NCBI RefSeq assembly: GCF_030272615.1
Contig: NC_081413.1
Coordinates: 335,276,302 to 335,336,301 of the forward strand
DNA: 60,000 nt
Direction of reading: 5' to 3'
From: Cryptomeria japonica
Lineage: Eukaryota; Streptophyta; Pinopsida; Cupressales; Cupressaceae
Shown here: in pieces, positions 10,418 through 22,180 of the stretch
Layout: the number at the start of each line of letters is the position of its first letter
Position numbering within the stretch: position 1 is the stretch's first letter
Notes under the pieces: model-generated
The model's input: the letters and a program-made list of their open reading frames with translations, nothing else
What the model was told of the DNA's origin: nothing
Database searches by the model: none
Translations under genes and position numbers: made by a program

Positions 10418-11946
10418 AAATTAAAAAAATTAAAAAATTAAAAAAAATTAAAAAAAGGAAAAAAGAAAAAAATATAAAGAGAGAAAATGCCATGGTGAAA
10501 ACCTGGTAAATAGGCACCTTGGTAAAAAAAAAATGAATCTCTGCCAAGCAGGTGAAAACCTGGCAAACATGCGCCTCTTGTACTCAAGCGCTCCATCTAT
10601 CAACGCAACGTTGGCATTTCCCGCTTTCATGCATCTTTGCTTTCACTTGTACATAAATTTCAGTCACTTTTGTGACATCCTAGTTCATTGGAACCTTCAT
10701 GACTTGAAATTGATCAACGTCCTAGTCTTAGGTTAATTGACTGAGCACATCACATATCCTAAGCAGTGTCAACCAAGTCATCTTTTTGTCAGTGAAACCT
10801 GGTCGTCCACTCCGAGTCAGTCACCTGTCTCCTCACTACCAAAGAGTTTTATCACTGAGTAAACAAGCAAAACAACATAATAGAAAACAATCACTAAACA
10901 GTTTGAGCTATGAATGAAAATTTTATTTGTATGTTGTCTTTATATTGGTTTTTGATTATTATCCCTCTGAGTAACTCGAGGAAGTCTATTGTGACTAAGA
11001 GGAGCAAGGATTGGGGGCATAATATTTTCTTTGATTTCTACTTATAGGAATGATCCCAATGATCTGGAAACATCTAAATTAGTTGGGTGTCTACGATAAG
11101 AGCCTTCACATCAAGGTGAAATTGCCTCACATACCTCGACTCCACTTATTTGTATGCTACATGGAGGTCCATATCATTTCTTTATTTGTTTTGAGGGAAT
11201 TTCTTTATGATGCAATTTGGGTCCCTACGAAATCTGTCCAAGGATATGATTGAAAAAAGGGTCATTGCGGACAAGATAATAAATATTACACATTGAAAAA
11301 GAAAGGAACTCTAACCTGCCTGTTGTGTTCGTTATGCTTGGTGATGAATCTTAAGCATTTTAAATCTAGTGACTAGGTTTAGGTTGCATTTTGCATATCA
11401 TTCTGCATTTTGTGAATCTAGAGTGATTTTAGTATTGGTAATAATCTCTTTATCTTCTGAATGAGAGCTAAAAGCATCATCATTTCTTATGCTAAGTGGT
11501 CTATTTATCATTATTTCTTCGATCGAGTACTTGTGTTTTGAGATGTTTAGCTACATACATAAACATTTTATATAGATTCATACATTTGATTATTCACTCA
11601 TCTGCATTCATTTTTGCATAGAAAATAAAACATTGCATTTCATATTACTCATTACACGTTCATCTATTTGCATATGAAAAGAAACAAAAATAGACATCCA
11701 TAATCATTTGCATTACATACTGAAAAGAAATGCATACATATAGAATAAAGCATATAAAATACATCTCATAAATCGATTGACACAAGTACAATGAAGTCAA
11801 ATCAGATCTCGTATATATATCATATAATGTCTAAGAGTACAAAATGATGTCGAATGACATATCCAAGCTCCCATCGGAGCAAGAATCATATAGGCTACAA
11901 AAAAATGGGCGTGTCTAAAAAAATATCCGAGCTACAAAAATAATAT
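10418..11946 (+). other. spacer of element E with A-rich tract and GGTGAAAACCTGG repeat
   Basis: An A-rich stretch (10400-10480) is followed by two copies of GGTGAAAACCTGG, at 10494 and 10551, each followed by a short related text (TAAATAGGCACC / CAAACATGCGCC), giving a 57-bp direct repeat. The rest (10600-11946) shows no coding signal on either strand. Similar GGTGAAAACC words after the pol stop are familiar to me from other plant gypsy elements, but I cannot give them a role. Confidence 0.5.
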
Positions 11947-13748
11947 CTAGCTCTCGGTCTCTCCCTCATCGCTTGGTGGAGGAGGAGGAGCCTGATGACC
12001 GGGATCCTGACGAGGTGCCTGAGCTCCCTCTAAACGTGCCATATACTGTGAGTAGGGTATAACCTATTGCGCAACTAGAGCTGCAACACTATATGCTGCA
12101 ACATAGTAGGCTACCCTACTAGTCTGGAGAAGGACCTCTTGTTGTAAGGCCTCTCTCTCCGCTCTCATCTTTGCTCTCATCTCTAAGATCTGGTGATCAC
12201 ACTCAACCCTAGATCGACAAGTTTTCGGTCTCGCTCCACCAGCTGAGTCTAAGCCACTGTCAACTATGAGTATAGCTCTGCAAGACGTGCTCTCATCGAC
12301 CGCCCTGCGTTAGTCCCCTGCTCTCTCGTAGGCTCTCCACCCCCATCTCCACCTCCAACTCCACCTTGCTCCTCATGCCGCTGTCAAACTTGTCTTGGAG
12401 CTGTTCGCTCCTCCTCAGCTCCACCTAATCTCACTCCTACATGCCCTAGGGATCTGCCCTCACCCCTCTACTATCCAACCCCTGCTGCAACCCTTCTTCT
12501 GCTAGCACCAAGATCACCACCTGCCTACATCTGATCCTTGACTCTCTGTCCTCATCCCTGTCTCTGTCCCTGGCCTTGCCTTGGTATGGGGGCATTATCC
12601 TTAATATCCTCTATATGGGGTGCCTGCTCACCCGGATTTGTAAACCTAGGAAATGGGTGCTGCTTGAACCAATCTCTATACTAGGCCAATACCCCCACAT
12701 CCGCAACATCATCCATATAATCCTATCTAAGGCACTATAGACCAGTCAGCTCTTACATAGCTAAAGCATAGGACAACCATGGAGACCATCCCTATCTCTC
12801 CTTATCCATATAACGTGCATAAGCTATATACTTCTGCGACACCCCCTGAGGCCGACCATACTGCCTCATCACCCATGATACAACGAACCACTCAAGAATA
12901 GTCTACGATCTCTCGATAAGAGGGCGTGTAACAAAAAGGTCCCTACGAACAAGCTGCCAGTCATCCCATGGCTCTAAACCTCTATAAGGTCTCCACACTA
13001 TGGCTATCAGGTCATGTAACTGCCGCTCCAAAAAATCGGCCTTGCCCAAATGGGGCTGTGTGACATAACTGACATACCTATATATAATTGACTGCCCAAG
13101 CTCTCTACTATCATCTACTATCGACCGACAAAGTGGGAGGTTCTCCTAAGCCCAAGCCTATAAAATAAATACACCTGCAACCATTCTCCTGCCATCCCTA
13201 TATACAATCTCATGCATCTCGCGATACATGTGGGCCAATATACAAGAACCCCAGCCAAGCCTCTAAGGGGTCTCCATCAATCTCTCTAGCATCCTGCCCC
13301 ATCCACACTAGAAACACTGCTGCCCTCTATCTGGCATCAGAAGTCAGCCAATAAATCCTGCTAGAACACACGCCAGCGGAAACTCCTTATTGTATTTTCT
13401 CATCATCACGTCCCAACTAATGGAATGGGTCAAAATGTGTGGATCCCTAAGTACATGTCTAACCGCCTATAGTCCAGGTAACAATGCTACGTCATAATCC
13501 ACCTTATCCCCAGCAAAAGGGATACGAAGGATCCTATATACATCCTCGAGAGTGATGGGCATCTCCCCCACTGGCAAATGAAATGTGTTATGCTCTGAAT
13601 GGAAATTCTCAACCAATGTTGTGAGCATACCATGATTCACATGGATATCTGGTAAACCAAGAAGATGAGTCAAACCACACAAGTCAATATGAGCTTGATG
13701 AACCTCTGATAAATGTCATACTAATGCCATGGTGGGAGGATAAACGCA
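11947..13748 (-). pseudogene. plant mobile domain gene, antisense inside element E, near full length
   Basis: On the minus strand the PMD fold is readable from about 13740 down to 12600. In order: CGLTHLLGLPD; LVENFHSEHNTFHLPVGEMP; TLEDVYRILRIPFAG; GWGRMLERLMETP; LAHMYREMHEIV; DDWQLVRRDLFVTRPLIERS; VSWVMRQYGRPQGVSQKY; FKQHPFPRF. The downstream tail (12600-11947) is Gly/Glu/Gln-rich with a likely coiled-coil part (LVERDRKLVDL) and a proline-rich end (APPPPPSDEGETES, TAG at 11947-11949). Stops, several of the Trp or Gln type, break it, and the start codon is not certain. About 600 codons is longer than the PMD alone. PMD proteins of the MAIN/MAIL type act in silencing and development; this copy sits inside a retroelement, opposite to pol, as in element A. 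Confidence 0.75.
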
Positions 13749-15488
13749 TCTGAAAAGAACATGAGGTAATTGAACCTGCAAAAACCCAACAACGAAGCAT
13801 AATAAAACATTCCAAATGAGCCTACAAGAGAAATAAAACATCATGCAAATCTAACTACGTCAAGTGCAAAATCAAAATTTCAAGTTTAGATCTTCAAAAA
13901 TGCCCACTATTTCCTGAACGACGAAACATAGAAAGGTAACATCTCATACAAGTCAGGAATGGCTCTCGTATGATAAAAAATTCCCAAACGACACATTATT
14001 AGACCTTGCACGACAAAATGGTCTTTTTTCAGACATGTCGTACGACACGAGGGTAAAGTCCGAACAACAATTCTAGTGGCCTAAAATGATAAAATAAAAT
14101 TTAATAGTTACTCGTATGAGATAGAATCCTGTCTCGCATGATAAAACATGAAACCCGACCCCAAACATGCCAAACACTTGAAAAATGAGCAAAAAAATTC
14201 AAAATTGAAAACATAAAGAGGCTTAAGATCGATCACTTACCACTGGCTCATAGTTTCAGGGTCTATTATGACATATCTGGTGCTTGAATTGATGCATACG
14301 AGTAGGGACCACCATTTTCTTCGCATAAGGCTTTTTGAATTTTCAAACTTGGAGGGTTAAAATGATTTGAAAATGACACTTTCCTCCCATATATAGCCAA
14401 AAACCTAATTTTTCAACTTGCTCCGATGGACATGAAAATTGTACCCTTAGCTAATTTGCGTGTTTTGATTCCATTTTCGGGATCGAAATCGAAATTGGAG
14501 ATCATTTTACTAGTTAATTTCAAAATTTGGACCACTTAGCGCTTTCTTCATCAAATGATCAGTGTTTCTTCAAATTGTGCTCAAATTCTCATCAATCAAT
14601 GTTGAATCTCAATTTTTATTCTACAAATCAACTTTGCGATCAATTCAACATAATCACCAAATTTTCAAACATTCCTTAGGATCAATTTGTGCTCAAATAA
14701 CTTATCATCACCAAAAATTGCCTATAATGTACCCTTGTTATCTTTCAATTTTGTTCCCGAAGGGGTACACTCATGACCTTATGATCTCATATCTCACATG
14801 TCGAGAATTTTTTTTTTAAATCTTTATCAAAAGTCGAGCAAAAAAATATTTTCAACTAAAGAAAATCAAACAAGTCCTTATTGCTAAGGGGCATCTTAGC
14901 TTCATCACTTCACATCAAGTAGAGATCTCTTGATCATCTGAATCGAATCAATCACTAGGGGAAATATCAGTTTCATCGCTTCAAATAAAGCTAATATTTG
15001 TCTTCATCTAAATCAATCTCTTAACGTTAATCAGTTTCATCGCTTTTCATCAAGCTGATTATTTGTTTAAACTCAGTCAAAAGTTTAAAGAGTATCTTTG
15101 ATCACACGCTAAATCTAAGCAGGTGTTCAGTTTCATTGCTTCAAATCAAGCTGGATAGTTTATTTTTCTCTCATTGTATCTTGATCAATCAAGTTCAAGA
15201 TTGATTTTTATCTTCGCTCGCTGTATCTAGATCAATCAATTTCTAGATCAGTAAGATCCGCTTCTTGATCAATCAAGTTCAAGTTCGGTATCTTTTGTTT
15301 TCTATCGTTCCTCAGTTCAATCAAGTTCAGGATCGGTATCACTTTAATAAGACTTCATTCAACTTCATCGCTTCGAATCAAGCTAAACACCTTGCTCTTC
15401 ATCTGGTTCGTGATTAATCAAGTTCAGAACTGGCATCTCCTAGACATCACACATTCTTTGAACCAATGCGCTGCTTGCACATTAATTC
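13749..15488. repeat. spacer of element E with dispersed TTCATCGCTTCAAATCAAGCT repeats
   Basis: No coding signal. From 14900 to 15390 the motif CAGTTTCATCGCTTCAAATC or a close relative appears five times (TTCATC positions about 14901, 14972, 15035, 15132, 15364). It is interleaved with TCTTGATCAATCAAGTTCAAG-like words (15180, 15266, 15313, 15417). This is a decayed repeat region of the kind found between pol and the 3' LTR in Ogre/Tat elements. Confidence 0.55.
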
Positions 15489-15501
15489 AAAGAGGGGAAA
15501 A
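15489..15501 (+). promoter_or_regulatory. polypurine tract of element E
   Basis: AAAGAGGGGAAAA immediately precedes TGTAATACCC. It matches the tract of element A at 3326-3340. Confidence 0.75.
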
Positions 15502-16499
15502 TGTAATACCCTAAAAATGGTCATATAAACCATGGGCCCCTAATCTCGACAACATCACCAAGGTCCTAAACAAAGGCAATTAAATCAACCTTGAGCACAT
15601 TATTAATTCTTTAATCATCAAATATCACATGGAAAATCAATTACTCAATATTAATTAAATATTTATTTAATTAATTGAATCATTTCCAAGAATATTATTT
15701 TGATCAATTATCCTATTTTAATTTATTAAATATCCTTGCATATTTAATTAATTAATAATTTTTCCATTTAATCATGCAAAAGGAATTAATTTATTACAAA
15801 AGAGGAATTAATCACAAAGCAAGAGTTGAATTGAAAATAAAATAAAAGAATTGAATTGAGAGAGAAATCAAACTTGAGATATTATTTCTTTTTCTAAATT
15901 TAGAACTTGAAATCAGAAAAGCAATTAAATTGAATTATTGATTATTCTCTAAAATTGGAACTCAAAGCTTTTCAGAAAAAGAAGTTCAATTGCATTGAAA
16001 AGACCTTTTTCTTGAATAAATCAAATTTATGCATGGAATTATCTATTTTTATCACAAATGCATGGAATTAATTAAACCTTATTTCTAATGCAACTTGAAC
16101 TTCTTATCTAAATGTATTTCAGTTAAACTACAATTGGAATCTATCTCAAGGTTAACTAAACTTGATTTCTCAATTATTTTCAATTAATCCTAAATTGAGC
16201 TTTTTTATCATCTCTCTTGTAATTCTCTATAAATTCAGTCTTCAACTCTCATTTCAATTCACCCCAGAGATTTTTGAGAACACGCTTGGAGATTATTATC
16301 ATGCTAATTTCGCTCTGGAGTCTGTTATCACTGTTTAAGAAATGGATTTTCTTTTCCCATAATTGGCTAAGTTTTTGAAATTTTGAGTCAGGCACGCTAT
16401 CAACTACTTCAAATATGTGTTAAGTCCTTAAGGGTTTAGGGTTTTTGGTTTTAAATCGCTCAAATGTCTAATCAAAACCCTTTGGTTTCTATTCCTGCA
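15502..16499 (+). repeat. LTR of element E (~1.0 kb)
   Basis: It starts TGTAATACCCTAAAAATGGTCA and shares CTAAAAATGGTCA with the LTR at 3341. TATA-like box CTCTATAAATTC at 16225-16236. The 3' edge is taken at TTCCTGCA (16499), by analogy with CCTGATCTACA in element A; no PBS follows, so the edge is approximate. Confidence 0.6.
16225..16236 (+). promoter_or_regulatory. TATA-like box in LTR E
   Basis: CTCTATAAATTC followed by a pyrimidine-rich leader, the same arrangement as in LTR A. Confidence 0.45.
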
Positions 16500-16639
16500 T
16501 TACTTTATTCACTTAAGTAACAGGTCTTGGGGTCATGTGAAGTGTCCCCCTTGTTATTTACCTAGGTGGTCATTAAATAATTGTAAAATTTTATGCCTAA
16601 TGCCTTTTTCCTTCTAATATTGTCGGGTCTAGTAAGTGT

Positions 16640-18290
16640 TGCGCAACTTCTAGATGAATCTATGAATTTTTCCATTTCATTAAGCGAAGTTGCAGGTGTG
16701 TTAAGCTATGCAAAAAGGGAAAAGCATGTTCAAATGTGTGCATTTAGTCCGGTTTAACGAGACTCCATCTCGCTCAAGATCTAATGGCTGGCGTTGATTC
16801 GCAGTCGAAATAAGCGAGTGAATTACCTTTCACGAAATGGCGAAAAGGCTTGGCGGGGCCTGGCGGTGAAGACTTTTCCATGGCTAAAAGGTGATCAAGT
16901 TCAAGAGAAATCAACGGTTTGCGTTGTTTCATGACTGATAGATGCTCATATGTTACGCTCTGTGAAATAGCGAAAGGTTTTTGGCCTGGGAAAAGGGAGT
17001 TTTAATAGAAGCATAACAGATGCACAGGTTCTCAAAGATCTGACGGCTAGTGCAGTTTTGCAGGAGGAAGATGCTTAAAAGATAGCTTTCGTGAAACAAT
17101 GAAATGACATGGTGTTCCAAGCAAGCAGTCCAACTGGTTGAGATGGCAAGTAAGATAATGGCACGTGGCCAAAAATCAAAGTGGTCAGCGAATCAGATTT
17201 AAGGACTAAAAGGTGGGTCCAAGAAGATGAGTCATGTTGCGGGATAAGAAATGACCTAGTAGATATAGCTGGCAAGGAAAAGGTGGATCCCGATGTTTCT
17301 TCTCAGCGAGTAGAAAGTTGACATGTCAGTTCGGGAATGACTAGACACCAGGTGGATAATGCTGAGTTAGAAAACCCACGTCTGTCAGATTCGAGTAGGT
17401 TGTTAAGCATCAAACAAGTTTGATATAATCTAATGGTCCGCGTGTGTTCGTGAGGGTAAGATGCTTGTGTTTTAAAGCCCACGAAATGGTGAAAGGAAAA
17501 GGTGGGCCCAAAGAGCAGATAAAGCATAAAGGTAAAAAAGGATCAAGTCTATTTTGATCCAAGGGTTCTCATCATTTTGTGGCTGCAAATCAAATGAATG
17601 TTAAGGCCTGCAAAATGGAAAAAGAGAAAAATAGATTCTTCTCGGCATGACGTTGAGCGACAGCTATTACTTCTTGTAAAGCTTGATGGTGATGTGTCGC
17701 TTGACACATAGTTTCAAAAGGTGACTCAGGACCTGCCAATGTGTAACTGGTGGTTATGTAGAAAATAGTGACACGTGGTTGACTCTAAACTAAACCCGAA
17801 GAGTTTCCCAGAGCTAATGGCTGAATGCCACGTGCCATTTGTTAACTGGTGAATAAGTGGGGTAAGCAATAAAGGTCTCACTTAAAAGATGGTCATCTCA
17901 AGATTGATCCAACACTTCTCGCTGTTTCATGGCCCAAAGATGCAAGCGGATTAACTCCTGCAAAATAGCGAAAAACCGTTAGCCATCAAGATGAGGCGCG
18001 GTTAGTGAAAAAGTTGACGGTCCCGGTAGGGGTTAAAGGTCGGGCGGTTAGAGTTCCATCTAACGCTTGGCATAGCTTCATGAAAGGAAAGTGCTCGCGG
18101 GATAAAGCCTACGAAATGGCAAAAAGAGGTAGGGCCCGATGCAAAGGCAGAGAGGTTAAGATAGTGTAAAGACCGATCAAGTCTCATCTGATCGAAAGGC
18201 TGGCATGATTTCATTAAGCAAAATTGCTAGGACGTTATGCTCTGTGAAATGGTGAAAGAGCGAAAAGGAAAATACACAGGCATGTTGCAA
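16640..18290 (+). repeat. degenerate ~130-bp tandem array (about 12 copies)
   Basis: A core resembling CACGAAATGGCGAAAAGG recurs at about 16709, 16831, 16961, 17091, 17481, 17611, 17961, 18111 and 18243; the spacings are close to 130 bp or multiples of it, and weaker copies fall near 17240, 17350 and 17755. Each unit also carries a GATC.AATGGCTG / GTTGTTTCATGA.. / GATGCT stretch about 50-60 bp before the core. No frame stays open across units, so it is non-coding. It lies just upstream of ORF-X. Plant Ogre/Tat elements are known to carry tandem repeats in untranslated internal regions. Confidence 0.7.
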
Positions 18291-18453
18291 CCCATTGGAG
18301 CAAAATTTTTGAATTCTTCTATGAATTCAATTCTGAAGGGACGACCGAAGCATGCGGTATCAATGTCGCAGTTAAGAGCCCGACTACCGTATATGATCTC
18401 GTATCAATTGAATGAAGGCTTCATTTTGAAAAGTAGTTGCAGAGAAGCGATTG

Positions 18454-18516
18454 CAGAGCAAATTTCTTCAGTCGCAGAGAAAATTTCTTCAATCACAGAG
18501 CAAATTTATTCAAGCA
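18454..18516 (+). repeat. 21-bp in-frame tandem repeat, three copies
   Basis: Three 21-bp units, each reading like GCAGAGCAAATTTCTTCAGTC, follow one another. In the open frame 18237-18524 they read EQISSVA / EKISSIT / EQIYSSK. The host frame is short and has no family resemblance, so coding status is doubtful. The unit is unrelated to the 130-bp array just upstream. Confidence 0.7.
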
Positions 18517-18635
18517 AAAAATAGGTTCTCTTATACTCTTGTTTGGCAATTACTTAACAGTGTGTTTTAATTGAGGTCTTGATTTGTCACAGAACAGTTG
18601 AGGATAATAGTTAAACTGCTTGCATAGTTTTTAAG

Positions 18636-21600
18636 ATGGCACCTAAACAAGAATTCTTAGGAAAGGTTAATTACTGAGAGAGGGCTATCTGTGATGACTT
18701 CCTTGAACAGTTGACATTGTCAACTAATGTGGCCGCAAAGGTAAAACAGCTCGTGCCAAGAGCTCCTCACCTAAAAATAGGAGAGGGATTATATGATAAG
18801 GGTAACTGGCTAAGAGACCCTCAGATTGGGTTGTCTGGATTGGGATTATTTAAGGTTGGATTTGGTAGGAGAAACTCCCCAACCCCACAGAATAGTATAT
18901 GGGAGTTGGATGTAGGCAAATTAGTGGTTGGATGTGGATCTCCTAACTCAGATTGCACACAACTATGACCCAATTACAAGAAGTGTCAAGGATATAAGTG
19001 GGAAAAACCTCATTGAAATAAATAATGAGGAGTTCAGAAATGCTTTTGAGCTTAGTGAATTTACCAATTTTCTACAGCCTATTAATTTTAAGTCACTAGC
19101 TCAGGTTTACAGTGTGCAGAGGAACCACCTTAGAAATGGCCCTCTTAAAGAATTCTTTGTGAAGATAGGCAGGTTAACAGTTGTAGGACCTAACACTGAG
19201 GAGCCTTCTTCTTTAAATCTGTTTACCCTTAGGGCCAAAGGATTATATTGGTCACTCTACCAAATTCTAGGAGAAGATACTGAGGAAAATATGCCAACTC
19301 ATTACATATTAATGATTGCTCAAATTTTGAACCCCTCTTTGGCAGTGATCTTTGATTATGCTTCCTTTATCACTGATGCTATCCATGAAGGATTGATAGG
19401 AATAAACAATGGGAAAGTGGATAGGCCTTTTGGGTGGTACTCCCTTCTCATGCATTTGTTTTTATTCAAGGGTGGTGACTATTTTGCAAGTGGGATGGAT
19501 ATTGTGAAAGAGAAAAATGGAGAGAAGATGCCAGTGCAGTTATGGAGTACAGTGTTGTCATGGGACAGAGAAGATGCAAGCTTCTTAAAGTTTGATAAGT
19601 GTTTTGCATCTAAGATTAGGACTCTTATTTGTTCAGAGAATCCAAGAGTCCCTAAGGTTCTTTTGGAATTCATTAGGCCAAAAGAGTTTGCTGAGAATGT
19701 TAAAATTGTCCACAATTGGGGTGATATTTACTTATACCTTGTCTCCACAATTTTTCAGAGTATATGGTTTCAAAGGCACTCCATTTTTGTTACCCTATCA
19801 GGTACCTCTTAAAGTGGGAATTGCAGAGATCCTCAGGCAAATTGGTGGTGTACAGGAGGCAGAGTTAACAGGCAGAGGTAAAGGGACCATTTTCCCTATA
19901 GTTACCATAGCACACCAATTTGTGATAATTAAAGGAGGTTGGAAGTGTTTTGAAGATTTCCTTCAACCATATCATTTGTCAACTGCAGTATCCCGATGTG
20001 CTAACCCTGAAGACTTCTTCAATGGCATGTTCAGAAAGAGGGCAATATGCAGAGGTAGACCCCACCAATTCATGTTTCCTGAAGACCTCATTAGGAATGA
20101 GTTTGATTTAGATGAACAAGAGCCGAGGAAGGAAAAATGGGTGGCCTATAAAAAGGCTTTAGACTTTGTACACCAATTTGACACTAGCTATGACCCTTTG
20201 TCTAGCTTTCACCCTTTTGAGGAGAAGATAAAGTTCTTGATTCTTTGCTTTGAGGATGTTATGCAAACATTGAAAGAAAAGAGGGAGGTTGTAATTAAGA
20301 ACAACCCTGAGAAAGCAAGACTAGTTCTGAATAGGTCTACATCTACCAGAGTAATCCCTCCTAGTGATTACATGTTGCATAAGAAGTCCAACTATAGTGT
20401 GTTGATGCCTACAATAGGGGAGCCCTCTACCTCAAAAGGGAAGAGGAAGATACAGGATGTCATTTACATTCAAGATAGCCCAAAGAAACAAAGAGTGGGA
20501 AAAGAAGTACAATCTGATGAACCCTTGTACTCTCCATCTCAATCCCCTATTCATATAGGAGATGAACAGGCAGTAGCTGAGCAACTGTTATAGTTAGGAA
20601 GCCTTGGAGAGATAGCATACACATATGATGAAGTAGAACAGGGAATGCCAGAAGAGCCCCTTACTACTGAAATGAACATCACTACTAATGAGTTCAAAGG
20701 CCAGGAGTGGGACCCTGAGATCAAGCAAGCCAGTGAAGATTTCTTGGCTAATAGTAACTTTGTCACATCAAGAGCTTTCATGCAATTTGTGTGGAAGCAG
20801 AACATTGATAAATTTAATGCTAGGTATGAAAAGAGGAAAAGTGAGCAGCCTCACAGAGATCTAGTTGTGGTAGAGGAAGAGATAAAGCAAGAAATGGATG
20901 ATGAGTTTAAGACCATCACTCCTGAGCAGGGAAGGGACATGGTAGCATAGGCTGGGGTACTCATTCTCCCCGAATGGGACATAGTAGATGCCTTGGTTTT
21001 AGAGGCAGTAAGAAAAGAGACCAAACCTATGGAGGGAGTCACTTTCAGCAAAGATAATGTTGCACTAGTCATGTGGTCTCTTAAAAGAGATGAAAATAAG
21101 AGGAATAAGGACACCCTAGGGTCAAGTTACCTTGGAGGAATGATAGTGAAAAGAGTGCAGAGCACTGGGGTAGTGGAAGCTGCTAGCACTGTGCTAGAGA
21201 CTGCAAAGTTTAGTGTTGCAGTAGCAGAAAGGGAGGCAAAGGAAAAGGCAAATCTCCAAGTTAAGTTGGAGACAGTTCTAAAAGCTTACAACAATGCCAA
21301 GGAAGAGGTAAGAGGTAAAGATAGCATCATCGCCAAGCTGCAAAGCTAGTTGACATGACAATACCATCAAGGTGAGTCCTCAACATTGATGATCTCCTCT
21401 TCTCCTACAAGACCTCCACCTACCAGCCCCATTATTGAGTTCCCACCATCTCCAGAACCTTCTAGTTCTCAATTGATCGAGATCACTCCCCATGAGTTGG
21501 AGAATTTAAAATAGGCTCAAGCCTTATATGCAAAGAAATATGAAGAGAGGGTAAAGGCTACAATTTTAAGTTTTGTTGATACTATAGGGTCTTCACTAAT

Positions 21601-22180
21601 GTATAACAACATGAGTAAGATTATGGAAATGTGGAATGAGTTAAATGGGGACAAGGTTGTGTTAATGCCTATTTTTGATAAATGGAGACCCAGAGAGCAG
21701 GATATAGAACTGATTTGTGTATCCTATGATGAGGCAGGGGTTGACCCTATTATTAAATCTACAAATGATATGACTAAGGATTTAGTAAAGTTGGCAGAAG
21801 GAGTAGATAATGCAGACAGAAAGATCAACTTTTACAAGAAAGAGTACACTGATCAAGTTTTTGAATTGCTCCCAGGAGGTTTTGTCAGCCCAAACCAATT
21901 AAAGGACAAACAAATTTGGCTTAAGGAATTGGAAGCCAAATTGTCATCAAGAATAAAAGGAATTGTTAAATTAGAGGATGCCTCCATATTTGTCAAAAAA
22001 ATTGAAGAGATTGAGAAAATCAAATCTCATTATGGTTTCCTGAATTCAGAGGTTAATAAAATGAGGAATTCTTGGAAAAGATTAGACAAGACAAAAGCAA
22101 AAGTAATTAACTTCTCATGGCCCACTAATGAGGTGTATCAGGAATGGACAAGCAAATATGCAGTGCTTGATGTGGAGTAG
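18636..22180 (+). pseudogene. ORF-X copy 1: long unrecognised protein gene of a gypsy-like element
   Basis: I do not recognise this family. A start at 18636 (MAPKQEF) is plausible. The reading is about 1,180 codons with two frameshifts (near 18925 and 19780) and about six stops (18675, 20591, 20948, 21347, 21512 among them). From about residue 100 it looks globular (LLTQIAHNYDP; LFTLRAKGLYWSLYQILG; THYILMIAQILNPSL; RPFGWYSLLMHLFLFKGGDY; LLPYQVPLKVGIAEILRQIG; GRGKGTIFPIVTIAHQFVI). A basic patch (KGKRKIQ...PKKQRVGK) could be a nuclear signal. Then come an Ala/Glu/Lys coiled coil (21170-21345), a Pro/Ser stretch (21400-21490) and a C-terminal Lys/Glu helix region ending near EVYQEWTSKY. It is no gag, protease, RT, RNase H or integrase. 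It is followed within 160 bp by a TATA box in LTR-like sequence, and a second copy exists at 24730-25262 plus 41376-42012. Confidence 0.7.

Larger units (their letters stand above)
9990..16499 (+). mobile_element. Ty3/gypsy (Tat-like) element E, 3' part with antisense PMD gene
   Basis: The layout is integrase C-terminus (sense), A-rich spacer, full-length antisense PMD gene, repeat-bearing spacer, polypurine tract and LTR. The left edge abuts copia 1; gag, protease, RT and most of the integrase are absent. It shares architecture and the PPT/LTR start (AGAGGGG.AAAATGTA...CTAAAAATGGTCA) with element A, but the LTR sequences are otherwise diverged, so these are two lineages of one group. The right edge (about 16499) is estimated from the TTCCTGCA end. 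Confidence 0.7.

Noticed and set aside
11947-13748. PMD gene as a host MAIN/MAIL-type gene
   Set aside because: It is full of stops, lies inside an LTR element next to its polypurine tract, and is mirrored by element A.
16640-18290. Regular spacing suggesting a CRISPR-like array
   Set aside because: Units are diverged along their whole length without constant repeats and unique spacers, and the genome is a plant's.
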